Shown: piece after piece, positions 25,302-32,705 of the stretch
Position numbering within the stretch: the first letter of the stretch is position 1
Layout: the number at the start of each line of letters is the position of its first letter
Assembly: GCF_000621845.1 (NCBI RefSeq)
Contig: NZ_JHXF01000016.1
Coordinates: 1-64,000 of the forward strand
DNA: 64,000 nt
From: Ruminococcus flavefaciens MA2007
Lineage (GTDB): Bacteria > Bacillota > Clostridia > Oscillospirales > Ruminococcaceae
Reading direction: 5' to 3'
Made by a program: the position numbers and the translations under genes
The notes under the pieces: generated by a model
What the model saw: only the letters and a program-made list of their open reading frames with translations
What the model was told of the DNA's origin: nothing
Databases searched by the model: none

Positions 25302-25931
25302 ATGCCAATACCAAATTACTTGCAAGAAATAGCATATAATGAGAGGCCAAAAGGCGATTTCACATCATTTGGTTTGAAATGTAAATGTGGTAGTACACAT
25401 TTTCATATATATGAATCCTATCTTGATAAACACGAAAAGGAACTTTGCAAACCTTATTATGATGCTTTGGATTATTCGATTACGGGCGGATGCTTTTCGA
25501 GTTGTACCAAGGATGAAAACGGAGTATTACATCACTGGGTATATCTAACTCACAGCAGAAATGGCCCAAAAGAGGAAGTTATTATTCCTCCCAAACCAAT
25601 TTGTGCTTGCATAAAGGTGATTAAGGTAAAATGTTCTGAATGTGGAAATGAATATGTTATATATGACAGCCGAACATGTGGATATGATGGCGTTTTCAGT
25701 ACAAATTCTGCTGAAAAAGAATACAATCCGCATTTCAAGCTAAAGAAGCGGCGTGACGGTCTTCCTGTTGAAATATGTATCAGCGTTGAACATACTGAAA
25801 CATTTGAAGAATTTCAAAATATTATTTCTTGTGAATATTCAAAGTACACCGATGCTTTTTTATGGATAGTTATTTATTCAATTGATGATAATAATAAGAA
25901 ACGCAAGCTATACGAATTTGAGACCGATTAA
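25302..25931 (+). CDS. Cys-rich protein of unknown function (cassette A)
   Basis: A 209-residue cytoplasmic protein with no signal peptide. Two CxC/CxxC groups (LKCKCGSTHFHIY ~25-37 and VKCSECGNEYVIYDSRTCGY ~109-128) suggest a zinc ribbon made of two knuckles. The C-terminal part (CISVEHTETFEEFQNIISCE) is alpha/beta. I do not recognise the family. It has its own promoter and terminator, both closely resembling those of the next, unrelated gene; that arrangement is seen with swappable accessory genes such as immunity genes, but no toxin is visible. The ribosome site (GTGGGG) is weak. Confidence 0.6.
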   Translation: MPIPNYLQEIAYNERPKGDFTSFGLKCKCGSTHFHIYESYLDKHEKELCKPYYDALDYSITGGCFSSCTKDENGVLHHWVYLTHSRNGPKEEVIIPPKPICACIKVIKVKCSECGNEYVIYDSRTCGYDGVFSTNSAEKEYNPHFKLKKRRDGLPVEICISVEHTETFEEFQNIISCEYSKYTDAFLWIVIYSIDDNNKKRKLYEFETD

Positions 25932-25996
25932 AAATAGAATTTCAATTCAGCTTAGTACCATGGTAGAGCCAAAACTAATGAAAAAAAGATACATAG

Positions 25997-26014
25997 AGTC
26001 CCCGTGAGGGGACT
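25997..26014 (+). terminator. Terminator, cassette A
   Basis: AGTCCCC GTGA GGGGACT; the leading sequence (TTAGTACCATGG ... AATGAAAAAAAGAT) is related to that before the cassette B hairpin. Confidence 0.65.
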
Positions 26015-26023
26015 TCTTCGTTC

Positions 26024-26100
26024 ATATATGTAATCTTGACTTTTGGTGACAGTGCAGTGTATAATATGAATAGTACATAAGTTACTTTGATAAATCGGAA
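26024..26100 (+). repeat. Conserved promoter block, cassette B
   Basis: Counterpart of 25196-25272, with promoter TTGACT 26036, 18-bp spacer and TATAAT 26060. Confidence 0.8.
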
Positions 26101-26118
26101 TTTAGGGGGAATTCATCT

Positions 26119-26571
26119 ATGAATTCAATTTGGAACGATTATAAAGAAGACCTACTTGAAAAAGAATATCTTGATGCAGAAGAAATCTTTATTGCTGTCT
26201 TTTCAGAAACATATCGGCATACGAGTCCAAATGCAAAGCTTTTTACAGACCTTTATAACTGGTATACCTGCGGAATAGAAGACGGAATGTATCAGTTTTT
26301 TGAATTTGAATATAGGACTATAGATTCCCTATCTGACTTAGGCAGAGTAATCAAAACGTATCTTGGCGACAGTGCCTATGATTGCTTTCAAAAGTGTATC
26401 ACAACGTTAATGCCGCTTGTATACAGTGATTCGCCTGATTCAGCTGCTATTGATGAAATATCAGAATCCATGGATGAGTTTTTTACGAAAAATGAAAAAG
26501 CCTTATTGCATGGGATAAAGATTTATCTGCTTGAAGAAGGAGATAAAATTGCAGCAGAAATCGGTTGGTAA
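26119..26571 (+). CDS. Acidic protein of unknown function (cassette B)
   Basis: A 150-residue acidic, mostly helical cytoplasmic protein (DYKEDLLEKEYLDAEEIFIA; DLYNWYTCGIEDGMYQFFEF). Size, acidity and helical content resemble small immunity proteins of contact-dependent toxins, but I cannot name a family and no toxin gene is in view. GGGGG precedes the ATG. It has no sequence relation to the cassette A protein although promoter and terminator regions correspond. Confidence 0.6.
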   Translation: MNSIWNDYKEDLLEKEYLDAEEIFIAVFSETYRHTSPNAKLFTDLYNWYTCGIEDGMYQFFEFEYRTIDSLSDLGRVIKTYLGDSAYDCFQKCITTLMPLVYSDSPDSAAIDEISESMDEFFTKNEKALLHGIKIYLLEEGDKIAAEIGW

Positions 26572-26629
26572 ATTCTGATTTTGATTAGTACATGATAGAT
26601 CAACAACTTATGAAAAAATGATATGGAGA

Positions 26630-26653
26630 GTCCCTGCAATTGCTTGCAGGGAC
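26630..26653 (+). terminator. Terminator, cassette B
   Basis: GTCCCTGCAA TTGC TTGCAGGGAC followed by GTTTTC; strong stem. Confidence 0.7.
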
Positions 26654-26681
26654 GTTTTCATGAAATCATGTTTTATTGGCA

Positions 26682-27368
26682 TTATGCTGTTATGAACTCC
26701 GTCGGAGATCTATGATATTCCACAGCCTTCTCAAAGACCATATTTGTCAGTGCCTTCTCAGTAATACTGAAAGGATCTCCGTCAGGGCGTATCCATTCCT
26801 TGACGTTCTCCTTATCCAGTATCAGAGGCATTCTGTCATGAATATCTCTTACAGTACCTGCTGCTTCTCGCGTAAGTATTGAGAACATAGGCACCTGCAT
26901 GCCGCTATGTTCCTCATATCGGTATAGTCCTGCGATATATGTTCTATATGAACCTTCGGTCTGTATGGCAAATTTGGCCTTCTTGGTATTGCGATGCTCT
27001 TTCATGCTGCGGCTATCGTCCTCATATACAGGATATCCCCATTCATAATACCATGATGCAGGGATAACACACTTTCTCCTATACCATGAATCTTTCCACA
27101 GTACCTTTGTATCTGCAGTCTCTACGCGGCAGTTAGCAAGAGGCTTAGTAGTAGCCTTATGTGTGAATCCCCACACCATTGGAAATATAGCCATATTCCC
27201 ATATTTATTCGGTGCAAGAACAGGTGCTATGTCTGTTGGAGATAGGTCACCAGACATGATAAGACTCTTTCCAAGCTTTATCGACATATCCTGAGCTAAC
27301 GTCATTTTTCTAACTTTTATGAGTACCTCAGCCATTTCTCTTGGCTCTATTCTTAAGGACATACACAT
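26682..27368 (-). CDS. SRAP (YedK/HMCES-type) abasic-site DNA-protein crosslink protein
   Basis: A 228-residue SRAP protein. Family knowledge: Cys2, exposed after Met removal, forms a thiazolidine crosslink with abasic sites in single-stranded DNA and shields them. ATG 27368, 8 bases after AGGAGG, places Cys at position 2 (MCMSLRIE); the earlier GTG start would bury it and is rejected. Other motifs: NCRVETAD (~74-81), IPASWYYEW (~97-105) and the catalytic His in HDRMPLIL (~175). The usual MCGR start is changed to MCMS. Monocistronic with a terminator upstream at 27457. Confidence 0.9.
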   Translation of the reverse strand: MCMSLRIEPREMAEVLIKVRKMTLAQDMSIKLGKSLIMSGDLSPTDIAPVLAPNKYGNMAIFPMVWGFTHKATTKPLANCRVETADTKVLWKDSWYRRKCVIPASWYYEWGYPVYEDDSRSMKEHRNTKKAKFAIQTEGSYRTYIAGLYRYEEHSGMQVPMFSILTREAAGTVRDIHDRMPLILDKENVKEWIRPDGDPFSITEKALTNMVFEKAVEYHRSPTEFITA

Positions 27369-27456
27369 GCAGACCACCTCCTATCAATGCGGCAGCAGAA
27401 TATATGTTCTGTTTTTATTATATCACAAGAAGATACCATTGTCAAGATAAAAGAAG

Positions 27457-27478
27457 AACCGCCCATCATTGGGCGGTT
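27457..27478. terminator. Hairpin upstream of SRAP gene
   Basis: AACCGCCCA TCAT TGGGCGGTT perfect 9-bp stem. Confidence 0.6.
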
Positions 27479-27502
27479 ATATCATCGTTTGGGGCTATTA
27501 CT

Positions 27503-27525
27503 GTAAGCGCCAACCATTCCCAGCA
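27503..27525 (+). repeat. IS66-like end (GTAAGCGCCAACC)
   Basis: GTAAGCGC is typical of IS66-family terminal repeats. GTAAGCGCCAACC is repeated at 29197-29209, and its inverse (GCGCTTAC) is at 29286-29293. Confidence 0.6.
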
Positions 27526-27591
27526 CTTCCGTAGCAATGAATAAAATGCTAAAATAGTTCCAGAGGAAAATATCCGAAAGGAGCTACGAAT

Positions 27592-27906
27592 ATGCCAACA
27601 GCAAAAGAAGTTCAGAGAGAACTGTGCCGCAGAGAATGGGCAGAGCGGATTGCAGAATGCGAAAGCAGTAATATGTCGGTCAGGGAATGGTGTGCAGCGA
27701 ATGGGGTGAATGTAAACACATACTATGGACGTGTCGCTTCACTGAAAAAGGATACAGCTAAAACTAAAAAAACGTCTACGCAGGATATTGTTCCTCTGAG
27801 CGCAGTAAAAGAAAAGCCTGATGTGCCAAGTGTAGCCAAATCTGAAACTGCTGCAGTTCCAATACGTAAGCCTGTTCATGAAAAAGAAAGGGAAGGTTCA
27901 GTGTGA
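27592..27906 (+). CDS. tnpA: IS66 TnpA-like accessory protein without partners
   Basis: A 104-residue IS66 Orf1-type protein (CRREWAERIAECESSNMSVR, then EWCAANGVNVNTYYGRV), followed by a Lys/Pro/Val-rich tail. AAAGGAG precedes the ATG, and an IS66-type end lies 89 bases upstream. No tnpB or tnpC follows; instead a secreted cell-wall hydrolase gene stands before another IS66-like end. Either an IS66 remnant or a non-autonomous derivative with cargo. Confidence 0.75.
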   Translation: MPTAKEVQRELCRREWAERIAECESSNMSVREWCAANGVNVNTYYGRVASLKKDTAKTKKTSTQDIVPLSAVKEKPDVPSVAKSETAAVPIRKPVHEKEREGSV

Positions 27907-28086
27907 TCCGCCCCTTTTTCATATTGTCCGTCCTTTTCCCTTTACGGAAGCTTTTTTCTCATTTATCTTATAATTTTTTTATATGCTTTTGCAGGAGTTT
28001 TTGAATTATAAATTGTATGATTTTTAAATTAATGATAATTTAATGCTGTAATTAGTAAAAAAAAGACGTGTAAATGTTTAATAATA

Positions 28087-28115
28087 TTGACAAGCAGAAC
28101 GATAAATGATATAAT
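28087..28115 (+). promoter_or_regulatory. Consensus promoter of CHAP-dockerin gene
   Basis: TTGACA, 17-bp spacer, TATAAT, followed 23 bases later by AGGAGG. Confidence 0.8.
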
Positions 28116-28147
28116 AAAATATATTATATATTCAGGAGGATATTATT

Positions 28148-29044
28148 ATGAAAAAACTCACAAAACATTTTGTTGCAGCTGCATTAGCTTCTTTTATGTT
28201 AACAGGCGCTTATGGAACTGCATCAGCTGCTACTGCAAGAACTATTCAAAAGCAATTGACTTGTTCTAATGGTGCTTATATGTCTGATTTTATCAGAAAT
28301 GAATCAAGAAAATTTCCAAATAGAATGTATTGGAATGGAGGTGGCGATTCGGGCGTTACAAGCACACCACTCGGTACTTCAAACGTATTCACTTCGGATA
28401 TGATGTATATACAAACATTAAGTAATGGCTCTATCCCAACATCAAGTACTCAATTTTACCCTTTAAATACCAGAGATTATTTATCAAAAGATGTGTGTGA
28501 GGGATTTGCAAGAAAACTTTCTTCCGACTATTATGGAACAAAATCATTTCTTACCATTTGGCATGATAATTTAACAGTTGATGATATAAAGCCTGGTGAT
28601 ATAGTCGGCTTTCAAGATGGGGGCCATGGGCATGCGATTTTTGTTTTATCAGTTTCCGGAGATACTATTACATTGGCTGATTGTAACTGGTGTTGTAGTA
28701 ACGATATTAGATGGTGCGCAACGATGAACAAAAGCTATTTAAAAAAGATTCTATTAATAACAAGACCAATTATGATTGGAGATATAAACTTTGATGGTGT
28801 TGTAGATATAAAGGATAAAAAAGCTTTCAGAACATATCTCGATGAAAAAGATAAATACTCTCAGGGAAAAATCGATAGCTTTTCTATGTCAAGAGAACTG
28901 AGAGCAGCAATAGGAAAATATGGAGATATCAATAATGACGGTCAAATTAATGAGACTGATTTTATTTATCTTAGTATTTTCGTTGATCCTGGCGTTCCTG
29001 CAGATAGATATACGGTATCTCAATTTTTCTGCTATGCAAAATAA
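28148..29044 (+). CDS. Secreted CHAP-type peptidase/amidase with dockerin
   Basis: A 298-residue secreted protein. Signal peptide 1-~28 (ending ASAA). The catalytic domain (~35-205) has Cys117 in KDVCEGFAR, His162 in GGHGHAIFVL and an Asn/Asp near LADCNW (~177-181), the order seen in CHAP and NlpC/P60 cysteine peptidases that cleave peptidoglycan peptides. Residues ~211-285 are dockerin-like (GDINFDGVVDIKD, GDINNDGQINETD), suggesting attachment to a cohesin. AGGAGG precedes the ATG; a consensus promoter and a terminator enclose it. It lies between two IS66-type ends and may be cargo of a non-autonomous element. Confidence 0.8.
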   Translation: MKKLTKHFVAAALASFMLTGAYGTASAATARTIQKQLTCSNGAYMSDFIRNESRKFPNRMYWNGGGDSGVTSTPLGTSNVFTSDMMYIQTLSNGSIPTSSTQFYPLNTRDYLSKDVCEGFARKLSSDYYGTKSFLTIWHDNLTVDDIKPGDIVGFQDGGHGHAIFVLSVSGDTITLADCNWCCSNDIRWCATMNKSYLKKILLITRPIMIGDINFDGVVDIKDKKAFRTYLDEKDKYSQGKIDSFSMSRELRAAIGKYGDINNDGQINETDFIYLSIFVDPGVPADRYTVSQFFCYAK

Positions 29045-29054
29045 TTATAAATCT

Positions 29055-29088
29055 AAAAAAATGGTCGGTTTAATACCGACCATTTTTT
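29055..29088 (+). terminator. Terminator of CHAP-dockerin gene
   Basis: AAAAATGGTCGG TTTAATA CCGACCATTTTTT stem with T run. Confidence 0.8.
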
Positions 29089-29121
29089 ATAGTGAATCTA
29101 ATCATGTTATGAGTGAGAGTA

Positions 29122-29190
29122 TCTTCTTAACCTCCGTTACTTTCATAGAACTTCTTATACGCTTTTGTAAGCTTTTTCATATCAGAAGTG
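29122..29190 (-). pseudogene. Short C-terminal coding tail
   Basis: On the minus strand the codons read IDTSDMKKLTKAYKKFYESNGG then stop; a Lys-rich tail of an unknown gene cut at 29190 by the 97-bp element that follows. Confidence 0.3.
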
Positions 29191-29196
29191 TCAATG

Positions 29197-29293
29197 GTAA
29201 GCGCCAACCTTTCAATGCCTCGTAAATAATTTACAGCCAATATCACCGTGATATTGGCTGTTGATTTTTTAGACATTGAAGGCGTGCGCTTAC
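29197..29293. mobile_element. 97-bp miniature element with IS66-like ends
   Basis: Begins GTAAGCGCCAACCTTTCAATG and ends with the inverse of GTAAGCGCACGCCTTCAATG. The middle is a terminator-like hairpin (CAGCCAATATCAC / GTGATATTGGCTG, then TTGATTTTTT). No target duplication is visible. It may also serve as the right end of a larger unit starting at 27503. Confidence 0.5.
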
Positions 29294-29332
29294 ATTTGTC
29301 AAATATTTCGGGTTCAGTTTCATTGGTTTCTC

Positions 29333-29464
29333 CTATCTTAGCGGAACGAGAGGGAGTTCAATAGGTTCATCGCTGCTATTGGAGCGAGTATTGCTCGTTG
29401 TGATAACGTCCTCGGTATCAAACTCCACAACCTCTATTCTGGGCGTAATATATTCTTCTTTCAT
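29333..29464 (-). CDS. 43-residue peptide with PIELPLVPLR tail
   Basis: A small protein (MKEEYITPRIEVVEFDTEDV, then ITTSNTRSNSSDE and PIELPLVPLR). AAGGAGAA stands 8 bases before the ATG. The first half resembles short peptides common in gut clostridia of the form K-x-Y-x-x-P-x-I-E-V-x-x-F-x-x-E-D-V-I-T-T-S, some of which are suspected peptide precursors; the role is not known. The last ten residues are identical to those of the lipoprotein encoded 21 bases upstream, though nine of ten codons differ. The two genes form an operon on the minus strand. Confidence 0.6.
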   Translation of the reverse strand: MKEEYITPRIEVVEFDTEDVITTSNTRSNSSDEPIELPLVPLR

Positions 29465-29484
29465 TCGAGGTTCTCCTTATGTCA

Positions 29485-29940
29485 CTATCTCAGGGGGACT
29501 AACGGCAGCTCTATTGGTTTATCGCTGTCGGTTGTATCGGACGGCGTATCCTGCACCGCCTGTGTGGTTGTCTGCTGAACAGGCTTTGATGTGGCTGCCG
29601 CGGACTCAGAGCCGTCCTGCTGTGCCTTTGTAGTTGTTGCAGGCTCGGCAGAGCTGTTTGCTTTGGTTGTGACGGTATCATTGCCTTGCTCGTTCACGGC
29701 TTTTGTTGTAGTGGCAGGTTTTTCTTCTTTGGCAGATGAATCCGCAGTTGTAGTGGTGTGTTCCGTAGGGGATATGTTATCTTCTGTATCCTTGGCGGAC
29801 TGCTTCGAGGAGGAATCGCTCACCGTAGCAGTTGTTGTACTTTCCGTGGCAGTGTCCTCCGCTGATGAACTGCTTTCGTTGTGGCAGCCTGTCAGCAGAA
29901 GCGCCGACAAAAGAAGAATGTATTGCAGCGCAAAGGTGTA
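29485..29940 (-). CDS. Thr/Ser-rich lipoprotein with PIELPLVPLR tail, 5' end replaced
   Basis: Signal region with lipobox LLLTGC, then ~110 residues of low-complexity Ser/Thr/Ala/Glu linker, ending in SDKPIELPLVPLR. No folded domain is seen, so it may be a spacer displaying the tail, or a remnant. The frame continues beyond ~29940 only across the antisense of a resolvase fragment, so the native start was lost and the first ~15 residues of the longest frame are artificial. No ribosome site is visible. Expression is uncertain. Confidence 0.5.
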   Translation of the reverse strand, partial: YTFALQYILLLSALLLTGCHNESSSSAEDTATESTTTATVSDSSSKQSAKDTEDNISPTEHTTTTADSSAKEEKPATTTKAVNEQGNDTVTTKANSSAEPATTTKAQQDGSESAAATSKPVQQTTTQAVQDTPSDTTDSDKPIELPLVPLR

Positions 29941-30255
29941 ATCCTTGTCAGTGCAAAAGAGAATATTGACACAGACACTCCGCAAGGGCGATTCGTCCTG
30001 TCTATATTTGCGGCGCTCTCAGAGCTTGAACGTGAGCAGACCTTACAGCGCCAGCGCGAGGGTATCGCTATTGCGAAAGCACAGGGAAAGTACAAAGGTC
30101 GGCAGCCTATTCCTATCGACTGGATAAAGTTCGGACAACTGTACGAGCAGTGGAAGTCTGGTACTATTACGGCAGTATGGTTTCAGAAGGAAATGGGTCT
30201 GCGTGCAAACACCTTCTATCGTCGGCTCAGGGCGTATGAAGCAAGGTGTATTTGA
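29938..30255 (+). pseudogene. Serine resolvase, C-terminal fragment
   Basis: From about 29938 the frame reads ILVSAKENIDTDTPQGRFV, LSELEREQTLQRQREGIAIA, KAQGKYKGRQPI and ends in a helix-turn-helix (AVWFQKEMGLRANTFYRRL). This is the second half of a small serine resolvase/invertase. The catalytic N-terminus with the nucleophilic Ser is missing, replaced by the lipoprotein gene of the other strand. Inactive. Confidence 0.75.
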
Positions 30256-30261
30256 ATAAGT

Positions 30262-30285
30262 AGGAGCCGGCTCGACCGGCTCCAA
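30262..30285 (+). terminator. Terminator of resolvase remnant
   Basis: GGAGCCGG CTCGA CCGGCTCC stem after the resolvase stop. Confidence 0.7.
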
Positions 30286-30438
30286 TCTTTCAATAAGGTG
30301 GCAGTTTTATATGACATATTTCAAAAGCTGAAAAACAACTTATGTGACACGTTTTTTGAGTGTGTCAGTAGGCTATAGGCTATTGACATACTATAGTGAG
30401 CCTTGCTACAAAGGAACTCTAAGCTCATACTATTATAA

Positions 30439-30699
30439 TTATAGATTCGCTGTAAATTTCCTTCTGACGTCGTCAGAAGATATCCAGCCTTCCTGTTCGC
30501 CGGATTTTCTGCCCTCGTCAAGCTTGCACATTAATTTGAGCGTTGCTTTGGTACGCTCATATTCCTCCTGTTCAGCTATATCGACAATAGCATAGCAGCC
30601 TCTGCCGTTTTTTGTGAGGTAAACAGGAGAACCAATCGCAACATTCTGCAACACAGAGGAATAGTTTCTGAGAGCTGAAATCGGAACTATATTTGGCAT
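30439..30699 (-). CDS. Phd/YefM-family antitoxin (orphan)
   Basis: An 86-residue antitoxin. The N-terminal DNA-binding fold has PISALRNYSSVLQ (5-17) and PVYLTKNGRGCYAIVDIAE (~25-43), typical of Phd/YefM. The C-terminal half (EEYERTKATLKLMCKLDEG) is the toxin-binding helix. ATG 30699 follows GAAGGGAG. No RelE/Doc-type toxin gene is visible either side, so it is either a solitary antitoxin or the toxin was lost; the ~180 bases downstream hold no gene. Confidence 0.85.
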   Translation of the reverse strand: MPNIVPISALRNYSSVLQNVAIGSPVYLTKNGRGCYAIVDIAEQEEYERTKATLKLMCKLDEGRKSGEQEGWISSDDVRRKFTANL

Positions 30700-30826
30700 A
30701 AGAATATCTCCCTTCATTTTCTGCCTATATTATATGCCAAAAGAAATATGATGTCAAGTTTTACGATGAATATTACGATTGAAATATCTGAAATCGAATT
30801 ATTGCCCGTAATGGAAGCGGGCGTGA

Positions 30827-31780
30827 TTACTCATTCTTTGTTTTCTTCGGATTCTTTGCGTTCCTGTCTTTCATTTTAAAGAATGTCAGCAGATCATCTG
30901 TTCCGATTTCATTTTCAATTTCCTTTGTTAGCTCTGGTCTGTCATAGAGATAGTCATAAATATTTTGGAAAAACTTTACATACTCGGAAGCTAAAGAACC
31001 TGTTTCTAATAATTCATCAGCACAAACACAGCCAGAATTCTTTTTGAGCTCCGCATATGCTTTTATAAAATCAACCGTTTTGTTCTGACAATCCTGTATA
31101 ATTACGAGCATTAATTGCAGAACAAGGTTTGCATAATCCTCCTGAGAAAAGCAGCCTGACAAAACTTCATTAAGCGGTAACGAAGTGTCAATATTGGGGC
31201 GAAGCCCTTTCCATATATATGAGCGCTTTCCGTATTCATTTTCTTTTATCATATCGCCAAAGGGCATATCATGATTAAGGACATTAGAATTATCGTAAAG
31301 ATTTTTCATTTCATAAGCAAACTTTTTAATACTTAATGCTCTTGTAAAATTAATTGAAGAATGAATTGCTGCTACCCATTCATCTATGGTAACATCATCC
31401 AGATCCCAATCGTCATAAGACACTTCATACTTGATCAAAGATTCAGCACGATTTCCAAGCTCGATTATCTTGTCATAATCGCTCTCATCTATACTGTCGT
31501 TAAACCAATCCACAAAAATATGATCAACATCATCTTTGCCTTGTGGGAAATATGATTTTATAAGCAGAGCTTTAACTATGCTTTTATCTTTCAATGGTAT
31601 CATATCTTTTTCCCTGCAACGCCAGTCAAGTTTACTGCGCATGACAACACGGTTCATCAGAAAATTATATTTATTTCTTAGGCTTTTCTTGGTACTCTCA
31701 TCAATCGGCTGAGTTTTAGAAATTTTATCATGATAAATCTCTTTACTCAGCTCCGATAAAGGAATATATTCTTTGTTCAT
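30827..31780 (-). CDS. Unknown helical protein divergent from ATPase operon
   Basis: A 317-residue cytoplasmic protein, mostly helical and charged, ending in a Lys-rich tail (KMKDRNAKNPKKTKNE). No family recognised and no clear catalytic motif; Cys pairs (GCVCADE ~258) are not a zinc motif. AAAGGAG precedes the ATG. It is divergent from the Pro-rich/157-aa/ATPase operon with 250 bases between, so the two units may share regulation. Its presence only in this accessory island suggests a function with the ATPase module, but that is inference. Confidence 0.6.
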   Translation of the reverse strand: MNKEYIPLSELSKEIYHDKISKTQPIDESTKKSLRNKYNFLMNRVVMRSKLDWRCREKDMIPLKDKSIVKALLIKSYFPQGKDDVDHIFVDWFNDSIDESDYDKIIELGNRAESLIKYEVSYDDWDLDDVTIDEWVAAIHSSINFTRALSIKKFAYEMKNLYDNSNVLNHDMPFGDMIKENEYGKRSYIWKGLRPNIDTSLPLNEVLSGCFSQEDYANLVLQLMLVIIQDCQNKTVDFIKAYAELKKNSGCVCADELLETGSLASEYVKFFQNIYDYLYDRPELTKEIENEIGTDDLLTFFKMKDRNAKNPKKTKNE

Positions 31781-32031
31781 ATATTTAACTCCTTTTACAT
31801 AAAAATCTCGGGAATGAAATCTCGTAAATATGTTTCCTCGCTTTAGTACTAAAAGTGAAGTATAATGAGGATACAGCAGAAATGCTGAGGAAACTGTTTG
31901 GAAATTAAGAAATTATAGGCGCTCGTATATTTGAGCCTGCGTTTTTCCTTGAAAACTACGTAGATATTAAGAAAAAGTGCAGGCAAGAATTGGAACTGAC
32001 CTATACTTTTTGAAAAGTAAGGAGGTTTTTT
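31781..32031. other. Shared upstream region of ATPase module
   Basis: Divergent intergenic region of 251 bases; AT-rich. No consensus promoter stands out; TAAGGAGG at its right edge serves the Pro-rich gene. Confidence 0.4.
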
Positions 32032-32691
32032 ATGAATAATCAATGGGGAAAAGGAGGATACAATTATCCTCAGGTAGGTCAAAAGGCTTCTCAGGCATAC
32101 GTTTCAAGACAGTTTGGACAACAGATGCTCAGTCAGACTTTTGGGAACGGAGCAGGTGTGTCACCTGCGCTTAACGTGTCATATTCAAGAAGGTATAGTG
32201 CGTTTCCACAGGCATATTCAGCAAATATGCAAAATAATTGCATGAATACGCAGTTCTCAACTATGGAGTGGAGCGAGGATGCAACAAGTGCGGCATATTC
32301 AGCGTCAACATATGGAACATCGGTACCAGATATGGATCAGCGTATTTCTACGCAATCGGCAGCCATATCACCACCGCCGTTGCCACCACCGCAACCCGTG
32401 GCTCAACCACAACCGTTACCACCACCGCAGCCTGTGGTACAACCGCAATCGTTACCTCCACCGCCACCACAAGTGGTAGCAGGCTTTAGCAGGAGAAATC
32501 TCCCTCCTCAGGGAGTAATTCCGGATGTTGTAAATGAGCAGTCAACATACAAGCTTGATTTCGCAAAGTATGTATGGTATCTTGAAAATTCTAATAACAA
32601 GGGTAAGGTTCGAACACAGGATCTCACAAGCGGCTTTATAGCTTCGGGAATTACGAAAATATTAACCGAGGAAAAAAACTGCGTTGTGTAA
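32032..32691 (+). CDS. Pro/Gln-rich protein, first gene of ATPase operon
   Basis: A 219-residue protein with three parts: a Tyr/Gln/Ser/Asn-rich N-terminus (GKGGYNYPQVGQKASQAYVS) of prion-like composition; a poly-Pro/Gln segment (~113-147, PPPLPPPQPVAQPQPLPPPQ); and a folded C-terminus (~170-219, YKLDFAKYVWYLENSNNKGK). No signal peptide. TAAGGAGG precedes the ATG by 7 bases. It starts the operon with the next two genes. A scaffold or assembly role is possible from composition; the family is unknown. Confidence 0.65.
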   Translation: MNNQWGKGGYNYPQVGQKASQAYVSRQFGQQMLSQTFGNGAGVSPALNVSYSRRYSAFPQAYSANMQNNCMNTQFSTMEWSEDATSAAYSASTYGTSVPDMDQRISTQSAAISPPPLPPPQPVAQPQPLPPPQPVVQPQSLPPPPPQVVAGFSRRNLPPQGVIPDVVNEQSTYKLDFAKYVWYLENSNNKGKVRTQDLTSGFIASGITKILTEEKNCVV

Positions 32692-32705
32692 TACTGGAAT
32701 ATGTT

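Noticed and set aside
32340..32490. Possible short tandem DNA repeat or CRISPR-like array
   Set aside because: The repeats are irregular CCACCG/CAACC units encoding the poly-Pro/Gln segment; no constant repeat-spacer pattern.
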